From Polytrichum commune (taxonomy: Eukaryota; Streptophyta; Polytrichopsida; Polytrichales; Polytrichaceae), in contig OX485807.1 in assembly GCA_950295325.1 (NCBI GenBank), forward strand, positions 52,048,440-52,112,439: a stretch of 64,000 bases of DNA, in the 5' to 3' direction. Positions 47,072 through 58,502 of the stretch are shown in pieces; position 1 is the stretch's first letter, and the number at the start of each line of letters is the position of its first letter. The notes below the pieces were generated by a model. That model worked only from the letters and a program-made list of their open reading frames with translations. It searched no databases and was not told where the DNA came from. The position numbers and the translations under genes were made by a program.

Positions 47072-47955
47072 CTATACGTTCGGATCATGATTACGACTCA
47101 CTACTTTTGCTTTTGCAATACTATTATTAGCATTTACGGCCGTTTCACGTTCTTTTGCTTTCATGGCCTCCATGGCTCTAAAGATCTCGGGTCCGCGGCT
47201 GTAACCTTGTTTATTTGTCGACCCCGAATATGTGCCATTTGCCCATATTTGCCGACCCCCTTCCGAATAAGTGGAATACGAATGCGTTTGGGAAACCGAA
47301 CGTCTTGCACTCTTCCGTAGGGCCAAACAACGATCAGACTCGCAAGAAGCAGTCTTCAGTGTTCGCCTATCCAATGACGAAGTCGAGGATGAACGGCCCA
47401 CATTCATGTGTATTGGGGTCTGAAACAATGACCATAAATACATATAATGACGTGGGTTAGTATAAGTTACGGATGGAAGTCCGAAAAACCCAAGAATATG
47501 AAATGCACTAATGCACGGAAATCATGAAGGAAAAACTTGAGAATGCCAATAATTGGGCACCTTGGCCTGCGGGGCGGTGGTTTGAGCTTCTGCGACATCG
47601 AGGGGGGCCACAAGCACAACAGGGACGCTCGTAAACGCCGGGACACCAATTTGGGGTTCATCCATACAAAGGCGTCTGGTCGACCGCGGGTTTCGAACGT
47701 GCTTCTCATTGCGGAGGGAGATGGAGATGGAGATGGAGCGTAATTGAGTTTTGCAACCTTTGGAGGAGGGCTATCGACAACTCCGTCTTCAAACCCCGAG
47801 TCTTTGGAGTAATCAACAGCAGAGGCAACATCGACGGCTGAAAATTGAAATAGTGAAGGCATTGAAATGTCGGTCACACCGATGGAAGGGGAGCTGGGGC
47901 CCGGTTTAGATGCACACATGCCATGGACGAGACTTTGGGATGCTTGGTGAGGCAA
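47072..47955 (-). CDS. Element 2 small two-exon unit, unknown function
   Basis: Exon a begins at 47955 after acceptor TGTGTCTTAG, phase 0, and contains VASAVDYSKDSGFEDGVVDS, matching element 1. Exon b is 47419-47072 (after TTGTTTCAG) and contains GYSRGPEIFRAMEAMKAKER. The 3' border of exon a is unclear. The best donor by position (CCAAG|GTGCCC near 47558) is out of frame with the upstream conserved block, so a small frameshift may be present. As in element 1, the first recognised exon starts at an acceptor only 89 bp below the stop of the phosphatase-like exon. Confidence 0.5.
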
Positions 47956-48043
47956 CTAAGACACAAAAATACATTTACAAAATACGGGGAGAAATGTTAG
48001 ATATAAACATGGAGAGTCCAAGTACAAACCCAAAAAGCAGTTC

Positions 48044-48811
48044 TCATATTAATTTATTGAGTTTGGCATAGCCGTACAACCTCCTAAATTCCTCATCTCT
48101 TGGACCTAGAGGCCTATTGCCAATGGGGTTGGAGAGGACAAAATCCGGGACACTTCCGGGGTGATAGGCAAGCCTCCTAATGTAGGGTCCTAGTTCATTC
48201 TCTAGAAAGTTGTCATTTCTATCACTCTCCCAAGGATCCGGGAATATGCAACTGCCCGGGGGATTGAGAATACTCTTTGCCGGGCTGTCGTCAATGAGGA
48301 GCGTGTTCTCCGGGGTGGGCCAACAACCGTGGGGCACCCCCTCCAACATAGGGACGCCCACCCAAAGGTACTTCCTCAGTACCTTTAGGAATTGAGGCCC
48401 TCGGCCTCCTCCGACCTTGGGTACAATGTTGCCATTACGGTCATAAAGGTCATCGCAGTGTTCTTGACCGAGAAGCAAGCATGGCATTGCGAGTTCTCGG
48501 AAAAGGAAACCGACGATGGCCTTCGTGTTGTCCATGAGCATAGAGCTCCAAATGATGACATGGGCCAAGCCAAGGACATCACGAAGGAAGCACCTCAACC
48601 CCGGCCGGGCCCGTACAACCTTCTTGTTAATGAGAGTATCGAACTGTCCGCCGTAATCCATGTCTTGTGGACTACGGAAGGGACCCTTCGACGCACTATT
48701 GGAGATATGCATGGAATGACAAAGCACCCCATTGAGGTCAAATATTATGAACGGTTTCCTCATGGGCCGGCTTGGTATTTCAGCGGGGTTGCGACATATC
48801 TCCGACGGACC
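48044..48811 (-). CDS. Element 2 large gene, exon 4: FCP1/NIF-type HAD domain
   Basis: 255 codons plus stop, after acceptor CATCACAG. Motif I is FIIFDLNGVLCHS with Asn at the second acidic position as in element 1. Motif II is VIIWSSM and motif IV is LLIDDSPAKS. The end AKLNKLI-stop is conserved. Shared retention of the DLNG variant in two diverged lineages argues that the domain is maintained for some role, catalytic or not. The exon is in phase 0 with exon 3. Confidence 0.75.
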   Translation of the reverse strand, partial: GPSEICRNPAEIPSRPMRKPFIIFDLNGVLCHSMHISNSASKGPFRSPQDMDYGGQFDTLINKKVVRARPGLRCFLRDVLGLAHVIIWSSMLMDNTKAIVGFLFRELAMPCLLLGQEHCDDLYDRNGNIVPKVGGGRGPQFLKVLRKYLWVGVPMLEGVPHGCWPTPENTLLIDDSPAKSILNPPGSCIFPDPWESDRNDNFLENELGPYIRRLAYHPGSVPDFVLSNPIGNRPLGPRDEEFRRLYGYAKLNKLI

Positions 48812-49102
48812 CTGTGATGGAAAATACTATCTAGGTGAATGGTACTACCCATGAAAACCAATTGACAAGCATGCACAAACTCAACAAACAAGTATAAGGC
48901 AAAAAGAATACGAATACGCAGTTCAAAAAATTTGTATTAATGTGATTGGTTTAATACATTTCGCGAATAATTTACATTGTCACAAAAGGTCTCCCCTAAA
49001 ACTAATTGAATCTATGCTGGCAAAATTGCATCCACCCGCCGGGCGAAGTCGAGCATCGAACTCGACAATATGCACACGCCACGAAGTTGGCAGACAAGGA
49101 AG

Positions 49103-49235
49103 TTTCGGACGCGCGTCCGTAACGTGGGAGGCAAGCTCAAAGGTGGATTACCTCTTCAGCGGAGAGGCCCTCGCCAGCAGTGCCTCCCTCACCAGGCCCC
49201 ATCGTGGGCACAGGTTCCGGACGCGCGTCCGCAAA
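49103..49235. repeat. Two family-2 palindromes at the exon 3 donor
   Basis: One site at about 49103-49123 is in the intron after the donor. The other, at 49214-49235, is in the coding sequence and encodes FADARPEP. These positions match the family-1 sites at 13649 and 13953 in element 1. Confidence 0.9.
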
Positions 49236-50621
49236 ATTGTGCATGCTATCCTCCACCACCAAGGCGCCTCCAGCCGCTTGCGACCCCTGGGTATCGACAT
49301 GAGGTTGATCTTCATCTGTGGTGTCTTGGCTGCCCCGCATATGTTCATCTTCTTGGCTGCCCCGCATATGTTCATCTTCTTGGTTGCCCCGCATATCTTC
49401 ATCTTCTTGGCTGCCAATGGTTGTGATGTCTTCAATGACGCCTTTCTCGTGAGCACCTGCCGTATAACGTGCAGGTCTCTCCTCCTCTCGTACGGTATGA
49501 GAGGAGGGCTCTGGGTTGGCGGCAACCTGGGGAGAGGGCGGGACATACAAGGCGGGGGCTGGATAGGTATGCTCTGGTATGTACACCGTATGGCTACTAG
49601 ACGGAGGCCGCATGAGAGTGGGAGGCATCGACATGCCGGCTTCGGGAGCTGCATACATTACTGGGGGTCTTGCTTGCAAGCTCTGCATGAGGCTCATAAA
49701 TTGTTGGCTCTGGGCCAAGAATTGTTGATTTTGAGCCATGAGATCGGCGTGCCTTCGAGCAGACTCCAACCTAGCCTCCTCCATCTCAGCTTGGATGGCG
49801 GCCATCTTTTTGGCGTGCTCCTCGTTAGCTTCTCGAAGCCGTTGGTCAAGCTCTTCCTTCATTCTCTTCTCCAATTTCTCGTCCAATTCGGCCACAGACA
49901 TCGGCTCTTTCTTCACCTTGCCAGGTTCAGAAGGCAACGCAGAGAGGGCATTGTACATCCTAACCTCATCCTCGTCTTCATCGGAGAGTTCCAAGACGGC
50001 GCCTTCAGGGTACTCGTTGTAAGGAGTCTTCTTCCTCTGTCGACGACTCTCACGGTATGAGGCGATATCCGGCCTCAAAATCAACTCCAGCACATCTCTA
50101 CCCTCCACAGGTGGTAGCTCTGCCTGTTCAGAGCCCCCTCCAGATGAGGCTGTGCATCCGGCTTCTGTTGCAACGTCCACATCCTTCTCTGCCATAAGCC
50201 CAGCAGCACGCGATGGACCCGCAGTGGAAGGAAACCCAACTCGAGAAGTGGGAGTCCCAAAGGGAGAGGAAATAGGGGTAGGATGGACCCTTATTGGAGT
50301 GAAGTCTTCATGCGCCCCCTCTGTATCCATGCGGTCTTCGCCCAAGACAAATTAATGTGGATGAACAGGATCACGAACAAGGCCGGGCACGTGATCTTGT
50401 CTGGCTGGCTGCTCTCTTGGGGAGACGGGCTCTTGGTCTCCGTCACTGTCCCACTCCGTCGCAGGAGTTTCCTCTTCTCTTGAGGCAAGAGGCACCACAT
50501 GATGGGGGGTAAGGATATCGATGATGTCTTCGATATCCATTTTCGAGGCAAGAACCCTATGAGTATTCGCCTCATCCATGTCGCGAGCCTCCACAAACGA
50601 ATTTACCTGCAACCCAAGCAT
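49152..50621 (-). CDS. Element 2 large gene, exon 3: coiled-coil region with one in-frame TAA
   Basis: 490 codons lie between acceptor GGTGCAG and donor GAG|GTAATC, both phase 0 (element 1 has 491). The start MLGLQVNSFVEARDMDEANT aligns with element 1. A probable coiled coil follows (ELDEKLEKRMKEELDQRLRE, then EEHAKKMAAIQAEMEEARLE), then a Pro-rich part and four copies of a GSQEDEHMR-type repeat (27-bp unit, about 49315-49425). TAA at 50352-50354 interrupts the frame after DPVHPH; the frame is open on both sides. It is either a nonsense change or part of an unrecognised mini-intron. Confidence 0.65.
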
Positions 50622-50701
50622 CTGCACCAAAACAAGGAAATTATAGTCATTCCATTGTTGCAAGCAAGTATGAGGACAAATATAATCATGAAGCACTGCA
50701 A

Positions 50702-50773
50702 TTTACGGACGCGCGGCCGTAAATTTACACTGCATATTTGTGTGGCCAATGTTACGGACGCGCGGCCGTAAAT
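50702..50773. repeat. Two family-2 sites in intron 2
   Basis: Sites near 50702 and 50752 share a GCGCGGCCGTAAA right half, one base off the consensus, which suggests that one was copied from the other. Confidence 0.9.
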
Positions 50774-50818
50774 TTCAATTCAGATGAACCATGGAAAGAG
50801 GTGCATACAAGTACTTAC

Positions 50819-52138
50819 CAATGCCGCATAAACAAATTTGGTGCCTCCGAAGACGTTGTAAACTGTTTCACTCATCACAGTCACAGCCTTCAAGACTCCA
50901 ATATAAAAATCCATTCGGAGCTCGTACGCCGGGTAGATTGCATACATAGTCTCCGCGACAAGCTCCTTGGGGTGTGGTGGTGGCAACGAGTATATTTTCT
51001 TGAACACGTTCTGCGCTTTGATAGGCATCCGCCCACTTGGTGAAGACTTGTGTGTCAAGAAATAAAGTGCCAAAGCCCCGACCTGCTTCGCCCCTCTTGC
51101 CTCTTCAATAACACTGATCCCTTCCGTCTTCGCGGGGATGTATGTGCTGTGGTGAAGATCGTATTGGAGGTTCATCGTCGATGTGTAAAGCTGGACGACC
51201 GATGCAGACCTCTCTTGATCTACGATCCAGAGCCACACATTTGGCTCGAAGAGGGCAGGCGACCGATAGCTCTTGAAGGCCTTGAAGAAGTTGTCATAGA
51301 AAGCGGTCCCGCTAGCGTTTTGTCTCCAAGATCCGGGAAATGCACGGAAATCAAATAGTGCGAACGGACAACCCCGGGGGTCATCTCTCACAGAGGCTCT
51401 TGAAGCATGTGTGTCCCATGTGCCAAACTTCAAGGCCGTTGTAACAGTGCAGAATCTTGCGACCCCTCCGAATTTTTCTTTCTTTTTTTTGTCAAGGAAA
51501 TGGACGTACAACGCCGTCTCTCTTTCGTCGATAGACCCTTTCTTCTCGTTCCTCCTAGATCTTTGGGCTAGGAAGGGAGATGCGCCTCTTATCAATGATC
51601 GCATGGAGACCCCATTGATGTGATACTCCTCCTTGAGCGTCCTCCAGTTTTCCCACATTATCTCCCCATCTGTATTAGTGAGGTTGTGGGAGGGCAGTAG
51701 CTTGTTTATCTTCCTTATAGCCATGGTCTTCTTCTTCCTGTATTCGCACCATTCCTTAATGTGGTACGTGGAAGGCTTCATGTGCTTCGGCCGCTTCAGG
51801 AAGATTTTGGGGTAGGGCAGTGTCCTCCTCGGAGTCTCCAATAGGATGTGTTGTGCCGCTCTGTACAGTTCGGAGTCGAGCAATCTTTGGAGGGGACGAA
51901 AGAACTCTCTCAGGATAGGTGGCACCTTAACCTTCGAGTCGCTCTTGTACGTGTTTTCTGCATCCGGATTGATAAGGTCTCCGTTGTTGTAGGCATCGAA
52001 TAGGCGCAACCAAATTGCCCATGTCTTTTCTGTGGCGGTGATGAGCTTAAGTTCCCCCTTCAGCTCCTGCACCGTCTTCATGCCGCTTGTCTTCAAGTCA
52101 ATGCTGGAGAACTTTGTCAAGATGGCATTGCTGAATGT
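50819..52138 (-). CDS. Element 2 large gene, exon 2: conserved middle region
   Basis: 440 uninterrupted codons lie between acceptor ATTGCAG and donor TTG|GTAAGT, both phase 0. It is the intact counterpart of element 1 exon 2. Shared blocks include LTKFSSID, ILREFFRPLQ, IKEWCEYRKKK, FDFRAFPGSW, NVWLWIVDQE and YNVFGGTKFVYA. The density of Trp, basic and aromatic residues suggests a folded domain. I do not recognise it; a fold-level search would be needed to place it. Confidence 0.7.
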
Positions 52139-52216
52139 CTGCAATGCCATGTATTACAAGAAATCGGCAGAGTTTAAATTGAAGGAATTAAAGAATTGGA
52201 AGGAGATGGGAAGAAG

Positions 52217-52238
52217 TTTACGGACGCGCGTCCGTAAA
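52217..52238. repeat. Family-2 palindrome in intron 1
   Basis: A perfect 22-bp site with centre CG. Element 1 has ten of its own sites in the same intron. Confidence 0.95.
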
Positions 52239-52255
52239 ATTATACAGAGACATAC

Positions 52256-53542
52256 CTGCCATTTGGGATTCTTGATGACTGCATTCTCCCTCTCTTTTGG
52301 GGGACAATCGTGCTCCACCCACAAGGTCCTTCCAGCCACGATGTTGGCAGCCCATGAAGCCTCGAACTGCCTCACTTTATTCCCTTGGTTCATGAAGGCA
52401 GATATTGCGATGAGCTGGTTCGAGTCTTTGAAATGGACGACGAATGCCTTCCAATATCGGATTGTCTCTTTCAAAGGGCTCTTTCACTCATCGTCCTCTA
52501 GGAGAGCTTTTGCAGCCATCACACTATGTTGGCCGTCGACTATGTAGAACTCTCCATCTTTGAGAATTGGCCAGTTTTGCGCTGTGACTTCAACCACAGG
52601 ATCCTTTGGTGTCACACATATGGTTTGCCTATCAAATTTGGGGTTGTTCATAATGTTATTCATTTGCCACCACACCCCGGTCTCTTCTTTGGCACGAGTA
52701 TTCATGCTCTCCGTGCCCTTGTGGCATTTGTAGACATCCACATCAAACGTGAAATATCTTCCAAGTGGCCAGCAGCCCTTTGTCTTCTCGTCGAACTCTT
52801 GGAAAATCTTTGTGGAAAGTTCGGCGTCAGGGCGTTGTCCTTTCTTCAGGAGTGGTGCGACAGTAAGAGTAGAGCTCACATCTGGACCCTCTGTTAGCCC
52901 TGAAGACTCCATCTGTGAGTGAGAGCGTTTGCTGGCCTGCTTGCTCCTTCTTGATGCCCCACTCTGTGAGGGTCTGGAGGCTTCCGGCACGTGTTTAGGA
53001 ACACGTTTAGGTCGTTCAGGAACTGGTTTTTTCTCCTTTCCTTTCTTGGCTTCTAGTAATGCCCCATTTACTCTTGTCACATTGTTCAAGAGACGTCCAA
53101 GCCGTTTACTCGTCCAGGGTGCATTGCATGCATAGTCTTGGAATTCATTCTGTAAATTAAAACAAGACGCATCTGGGCTGGCATTTTCACATTCATTTTT
53201 GTTGAACGGATGGTACAACTCGTGCAAAATGAATGTGATCCTATCATTTTTATTTTCAAGGTCAATGACAACATAATCACCTTGGGCTACCGCACACTCT
53301 ACTGTCCAGCTTTTAACCTTCATCCACTTCTCGGATTCATGTATATCTGCTTTTATTTGATAGGCAAATCTAAGGACAAATATATCCTTTTCGTCTTTTT
53401 CTACAATAACTGTCCAGTTATCTACAATGTCTTCGCGTGGCTTGTAATGGTCGTTGTGGCTTATGTCTTTGATGGCTTTCGGAAGCGGAGGATGGACAAG
53501 CTCTGCGAATATATCAATAGCGGGTCTTTTTGTAGATTCCAT
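52256..53542 (-). CDS. Element 2 large gene, exon 1: ParB-like DGQH domain with one in-frame TGA
   Basis: 429 codons run from an ATG at an acceptor (CATTTGTAG) to donor CAG|GTATGT, phase 0. The layout matches element 1: an unassigned N-terminal part, a basic Ser-rich linker (PSQSGASRRSKQASKRSHSQ), then GRYFTFDVDVYKC, FDRQTICV and GEFYIVDGQHSVMAAKALL. TGA at 52484-52486 follows EDDE. Element 1 has Trp in this stretch, so TGG to TGA is likely. Downstream the frame stays conserved (FVVHFKDSN, CPPKERENAVIKNPKW). An upstream untranslated exon is likely at 54462-54507. Confidence 0.65.
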
Positions 53543-53596
53543 CTACAAATGTAAAATATACAAGTCAGTATTAAGGTCTAAGGATGCAAAGCCTAT

Positions 53597-54205
53597 CTTA
53601 CGAACGCGCGGTCGTAAACCTTTGCGTACCCTTTCTTATAGAATGTGGTTATGTATTATGTTATAGTACATGTCAAGTTTACGGACGCACGTCCGTAAAC
53701 TTGAGATATCTTATAAAAAAAAATCTCATACATGATATACGTGCAGAGTTTACGGACGCGCGTCCGTAAACTCTGCACATATATCATCCAAAAGTCTCTA
53801 TTTTTATATTCCATGAATATAATATATTTTATGTAGCCCTAATTTACGGACGCACGTCCGTAAATTTTTGGAAAATAAGTTTGTTTTTGTTCTGTAGAAC
53901 TTGTATATTTTGTAGAATTTTTTTTGAAAACCCATGACATGTATTATACATGAGATTTTCATAGTTTTCTCTGCCTAGTTTACGGACGCGCGTCCGTAAA
54001 CTCTCCACATGTATCATGTATTACATTTAGTGTACTTAGATATCTCAAGTTTACGGACGTGCGTCCGTAAACTTCCCATTCATGTTTTTAAATAGTTCTT
54101 TTTAAATATATCTACAATTTACGGACGTGCGTCCGTAAACTGTTCACACATAGTGCGATGCATATTCCCAGGGTTCCCTGAAGTTTACAGATGCGCGTCC
54201 GTAAA
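53597..54205. repeat. Family-2 palindrome cluster in the 5' intron of the large gene
   Basis: Eight sites start at 53597 (degenerate), 53678, 53749, 53843, 53979, 54050, 54118 and 54184. Centres are CG, CA or TG. Half-sites are mostly perfect. The cluster occupies the same place as the family-1 cluster at 18746-19381. Confidence 0.95.
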
Positions 54206-54461
54206 CTTCAGGCCATTTTTTAATTACTCTGAATTTAATTACTTTGCACAATTACTGTGTTTCTGGATATTGCTCCGAAATTTTCGGAACAGGTTTTTTG
54301 TTGCATTCCATTCATGTGCAATGTTCATCTTTACTTGGAATGCAACATGGATTTGCACTCCAAATTAGAATATATCAGGTGTTGCATTGCAATAGCAGAT
54401 TCTACACTCCAAACTAAGAAGAATGTTCCATTTCAATTTGCAATGTACTAGAAACACTTAC

Positions 54462-54507
54462 CTTCGTACAATGTTTGCTGCTCAACCACAGCTGCAGCTA
54501 GGACAGA
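54462..54507 (-). other. Probable untranslated exon of the element 2 large gene
   Basis: On the minus strand TTAATTTGCAG is followed by 46 bases and then CGAAG|GTAAGTG, a consensus donor. It lacks a useful ATG in frame, so it is likely 5' UTR. Confidence 0.5.
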
Positions 54508-57500
54508 CTGCAAATTAACAATAAAATTGAAGTTAGAAACCTCTGGTAATGCAATGTGCACATTCAAGAATCAACTAAACTGTGTGTTGCTCCTAAAATG
54601 CATCGACCCTACACAAAAAACCCTACTACAAAGATTGCACTGGATTGAACATTGACATCAGATAGAAGTGAACAAAGCAAAACATATGATTTCTTAGAAC
54701 TTGGACAAAGTGAATTGAAGTGAAGTGAAGACAATTACAAACTGGAGGGAGGAGCACTCTGAAACAACTGAAAATACTCCAACCCTAAAACCCTTGCAAC
54801 AACTGAAACTACTCCAATAATGTCCTAATGAGACTCCAAGCAAAAAACTACTCAATTTCTGATGGTACTTGCAATTGTGAGTACAACAAAACATTGCATG
54901 CTCACACAATACTCACAATCCTCCTCTTATGCATCAAAACATACACTTAAATCACCTAATAAGCACCTGGAACAACACATCTTGGAGTGAGGGAAAGAAA
55001 AAAACACCTTCCTAGAGCTCCTGGCGCTCTTGTGGAACTAAGACACTAAGCAACAAATGAAGAGCAAGGAGGAGGAGAAAGAGGATAAACACCAATAAGG
55101 AGGAGAAGGAGGAGCAGCAAGGGCGACCAACAAGGGCGAGGAGCAAAGGAGCGATGGTGGGCAAGGAGGAAAGGAGCGAAAGGGAGTAAGCGAAAGGAGC
55201 GAAATGAGCAAAAAGGAGCGAAAGGAGCGAAGAGCAAGGGAGTGTATCGAAACCCTAAACCCTAAACGTCGCATCCACTCCTTACCTAGACATCCCATCA
55301 CCCCGCACCCAAAGGCCACATGTAACCCTTACGTGGCATATGTCTATTGGTCTTTTTTGTGATTGCTAGAGTCCACCCTCGATAAATGTTACACTTCTAC
55401 ATGTTAACTCATATTTGTATTTGTTAACAAATTCGTACTCCTCTCATATTGCTGACTAGAATGTAAACTTTGTTACATGTTAAGAATAATTTATTCCCCT
55501 CTTTGTTAATTTGCCACTTATAAATGTTAACCTACGAACTACATCCAATATTGTGAGATGACATCCATTACATTGAGTCACAACCTTTCAAAGTGGCAAA
55601 AGCCACCAAATTTGACTTTTGTGATCAAATTATTAATATGGGTTATATTGTGATTGATACACATATTTGATATTTGATAATTTTGCAAAACTCTCCCTCC
55701 ATAATTGTAATGAATCAAATTTGTTAAGCATTCAAAAAGCTCCCTTTATAGTTGTTACAATGTTAACTCACAATAAATGTAAGGAAAATTATATTCCAGA
55801 GCATCACATTTATAGAGGATGGATTGTATGTGGTTTGAGTCCAAAAACGAATACCAAAAACAATTGTTGACCAAAAATAAATGAATCTCAATGCTCAAAT
55901 TATAATAACCATCTAGGCCCAATAGTAAACATAATTCTGAAGTATGGGTTGAGGTTGAGTAACTCAAGTGTAAGATTTTCTTTGTGGACTTGTTGTAATA
56001 TGAAGGTAAGCGGGCTTTAAATTACTAGTACACTAAATATTATAAGTAGTATTGCTTAATATTTAGAATTATGGAATGCTATATTAAATATTCATTGTAT
56101 ATTATGTCATTGGCATCAATTAAATAACATCAACAATAAAAAGATAAAGCATTTTGTAACTCCAAACAATGAGTGAAACTAAATTATACCATTTCTAGTG
56201 TAGCAGGTATGGAGGGGACTTTATATTTTGAGAATAGTAATAATATTGAATATAAAGTATGTCTTCTTGATTAAGTTAAGTATAATTTTTTTTCCACAAA
56301 GGTGGGATTCAAATGCAATTGGGACAATAATATACCCATTGGCCAAAAATTCAATTAACCCTAAACCCCTACACCCTTATGAATCCCTCAATTATCGCAA
56401 TAATTTGTGAAAGGGAATTTTCAACCTAAATTATACTATCAATAGCAACTTGGGGACTTTATTGAAGTTGGACACTTGGGATGCTTTGATGTGAATATCA
56501 TTATTAATGATATTTAAATTAAGCATGTTTGAAACACAATTAACAAAACCAAACATCGAGATAATATGGGTTAAGATCAAATGCTTATAATATCTTAAAC
56601 AACGTTATGGGTTAATTCAATCCCTTTGCACATAGGTCTAAGCTTGTATTAGAACAAAAGGAATGGGTAGGTGTTGAATTTACATCCCTCTTGTCCATTA
56701 AACAACCTTCAGGATTCATGCAATCCTTCCAAACCTAGGCATGAGCTTGTATTATCGCCTATAAGTAGTAGCAAATTGTTGTTTATATTGGAGTTTTGTT
56801 TCCATGGCGACATGTATGGTTGTGTTAAGTATTCGATTATAGAATACCAATATATGATGTTCAAAACCTATCTTCAAAAGTAAAGGTTTAAAGCAAATGG
56901 ATAAATATGACTTAGAACATAACTTTGATGATCTTAAATGTTTTGAAGGCTTAATTGTTTTCATATTGTATCCCATCAAAGAATAACAAGTCTCGGCTAA
57001 ATCTTGTACTTGCCTCTAAGGGGTGGATTTTACCCAGGCAAACAAAGATTAAAAAAATGAAAGGTAAGGTTATGCAACCCAAGTACCTTTTTCCTTAGCC
57101 AAATTAAGACCACATATCGGATTGCCATTCACAATTTGATAAATATTTGTTCTATGTCACCTACTTTTTCACCACTTACCATGTCTTCAAGAATAATTTG
57201 TGAACATAAATTTGCTTGACTTTTGAAATCTTTATGGTTTTGTTTTAGAGAATTTTAAGCCTTGACATGAGTCGGGAGTCGTTTATAGGGTTTAGGGTTT
57301 AGGGTTAAGGGTATCCCCCTTGTGTCACCGACTTAATATTGGTTGCCTTATTACTATTTGGATACCCTACCCTCCCTTTTTGTCCATTATATTTTATGGG
57401 TTAATAGTATTACGTAGAACAACAATTGGTATAATTGTTTGCTTGCTTGTTTTGAATTACTTTCCACTTAAGCCTTGACATGTATCAGGAGTTGTTCAGT

Positions 57501-58500
57501 TAACCATGCTTGCATCTCTATGTCCACATGTTTGTTTAGGTTTGGGTGGTTATAGGGTTTAGGGTTGAGGGTAATAATGTTACTTGGAGCAACAATTGGT
57601 ATTGTTTGAGTATTAATTAATGTAGGTAATGTACATGAGGTACTAAAATATGTTTTTCCTCACGTATAGTGCATGAAGAAGGCTAGTATAATTAGTTTTT
57701 TTGAAGTAAATGTTGATGTACGGAAGGGGCCCCTAAGGTTTAGAGAGAAAATTGATAATATTGAATTTAATGCAACCCATGTTACCTAGGAGAATAGATG
57801 TGCTACTATCATGGCCTTACGGTAATCAATGTTTCTGTATCAGATATTTTTATACTCCATGTACTATTGTTGTTGTTGTGGTTGATTTTTCACACGATTG
57901 TATAATTTTTTGCCTACGTTTTTTAAAATGTACTCTTCATATTAGGTACTCCAATATTATTGCTCCAATAAACCACCTCTCAACAATGTTTATTGCTCAT
58001 ATAATATTAGCCAATCTACTTTGTTGTATACCACAAATACATAGATGCCTTTTTCTTTGTCATTATGTGGACTCATGGTCTATGCATGTTGTCCACATGA
58101 ATACACATTCCATTGTAAGGCTGGCACACGGAATGTAGTAATGCTAGGTTTGTATTTATAGGACATAGTTGGTGGCTGGTATCCTATGTTGGAAAACGGA
58201 TCCAAGGGAAAGCGATCAGTACTTAAGGGGACACCCCCCCACCGTCGGGACTCTTTTTGCATCTCAATTGTGGGTTGCACTCCTTGGACCCTTGTAGTGT
58301 GCTCCTGCTACAGATTTTGTGCAGGTAAAGATCCTATTGCATGGACCTATTATACCCTAAACCCCAAGCCCTGAACCCATTAGGGTAGAGAATTTGTATT
58401 TGGGTTGCACTCTCCGGATCCTTGTAGTGTGCTGGATTTTTATTTCGGACAGTTATCCTTTCTGGTGCAATGTTCCGATTTTAACGCCGCAAATCACGGA
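54508..58500. other. Central spacer of element 2
   Basis: No gene is evident. The GGAG/GAGCGAAAGG-rich stretch at 55040-55250 followed by AAACCCTAAACCCTAAACG probably marks the promoter and first exon of the minus-strand gene. The rest is AT-rich, with a MITE at 56028-56203, a dispersed repeat at 56690-56965, CCCTAAA-type runs at 57286 and 57551, and the transposase promoter near 58210. Confidence 0.5.
56028..56203. mobile_element. MITE, CACTAAATAT-type TIR (copy 3)
   Basis: GTACACTAAATATTATAAGT at the left and the inverted TATACCATTTCTAGTGTAG at the right, with inner TTAGAATTATGGAATGC and GTAACTCCAAACAATGAG arms like the other copies. It is nested in element 2. Confidence 0.6.
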
Positions 58501-58502
58501 GG

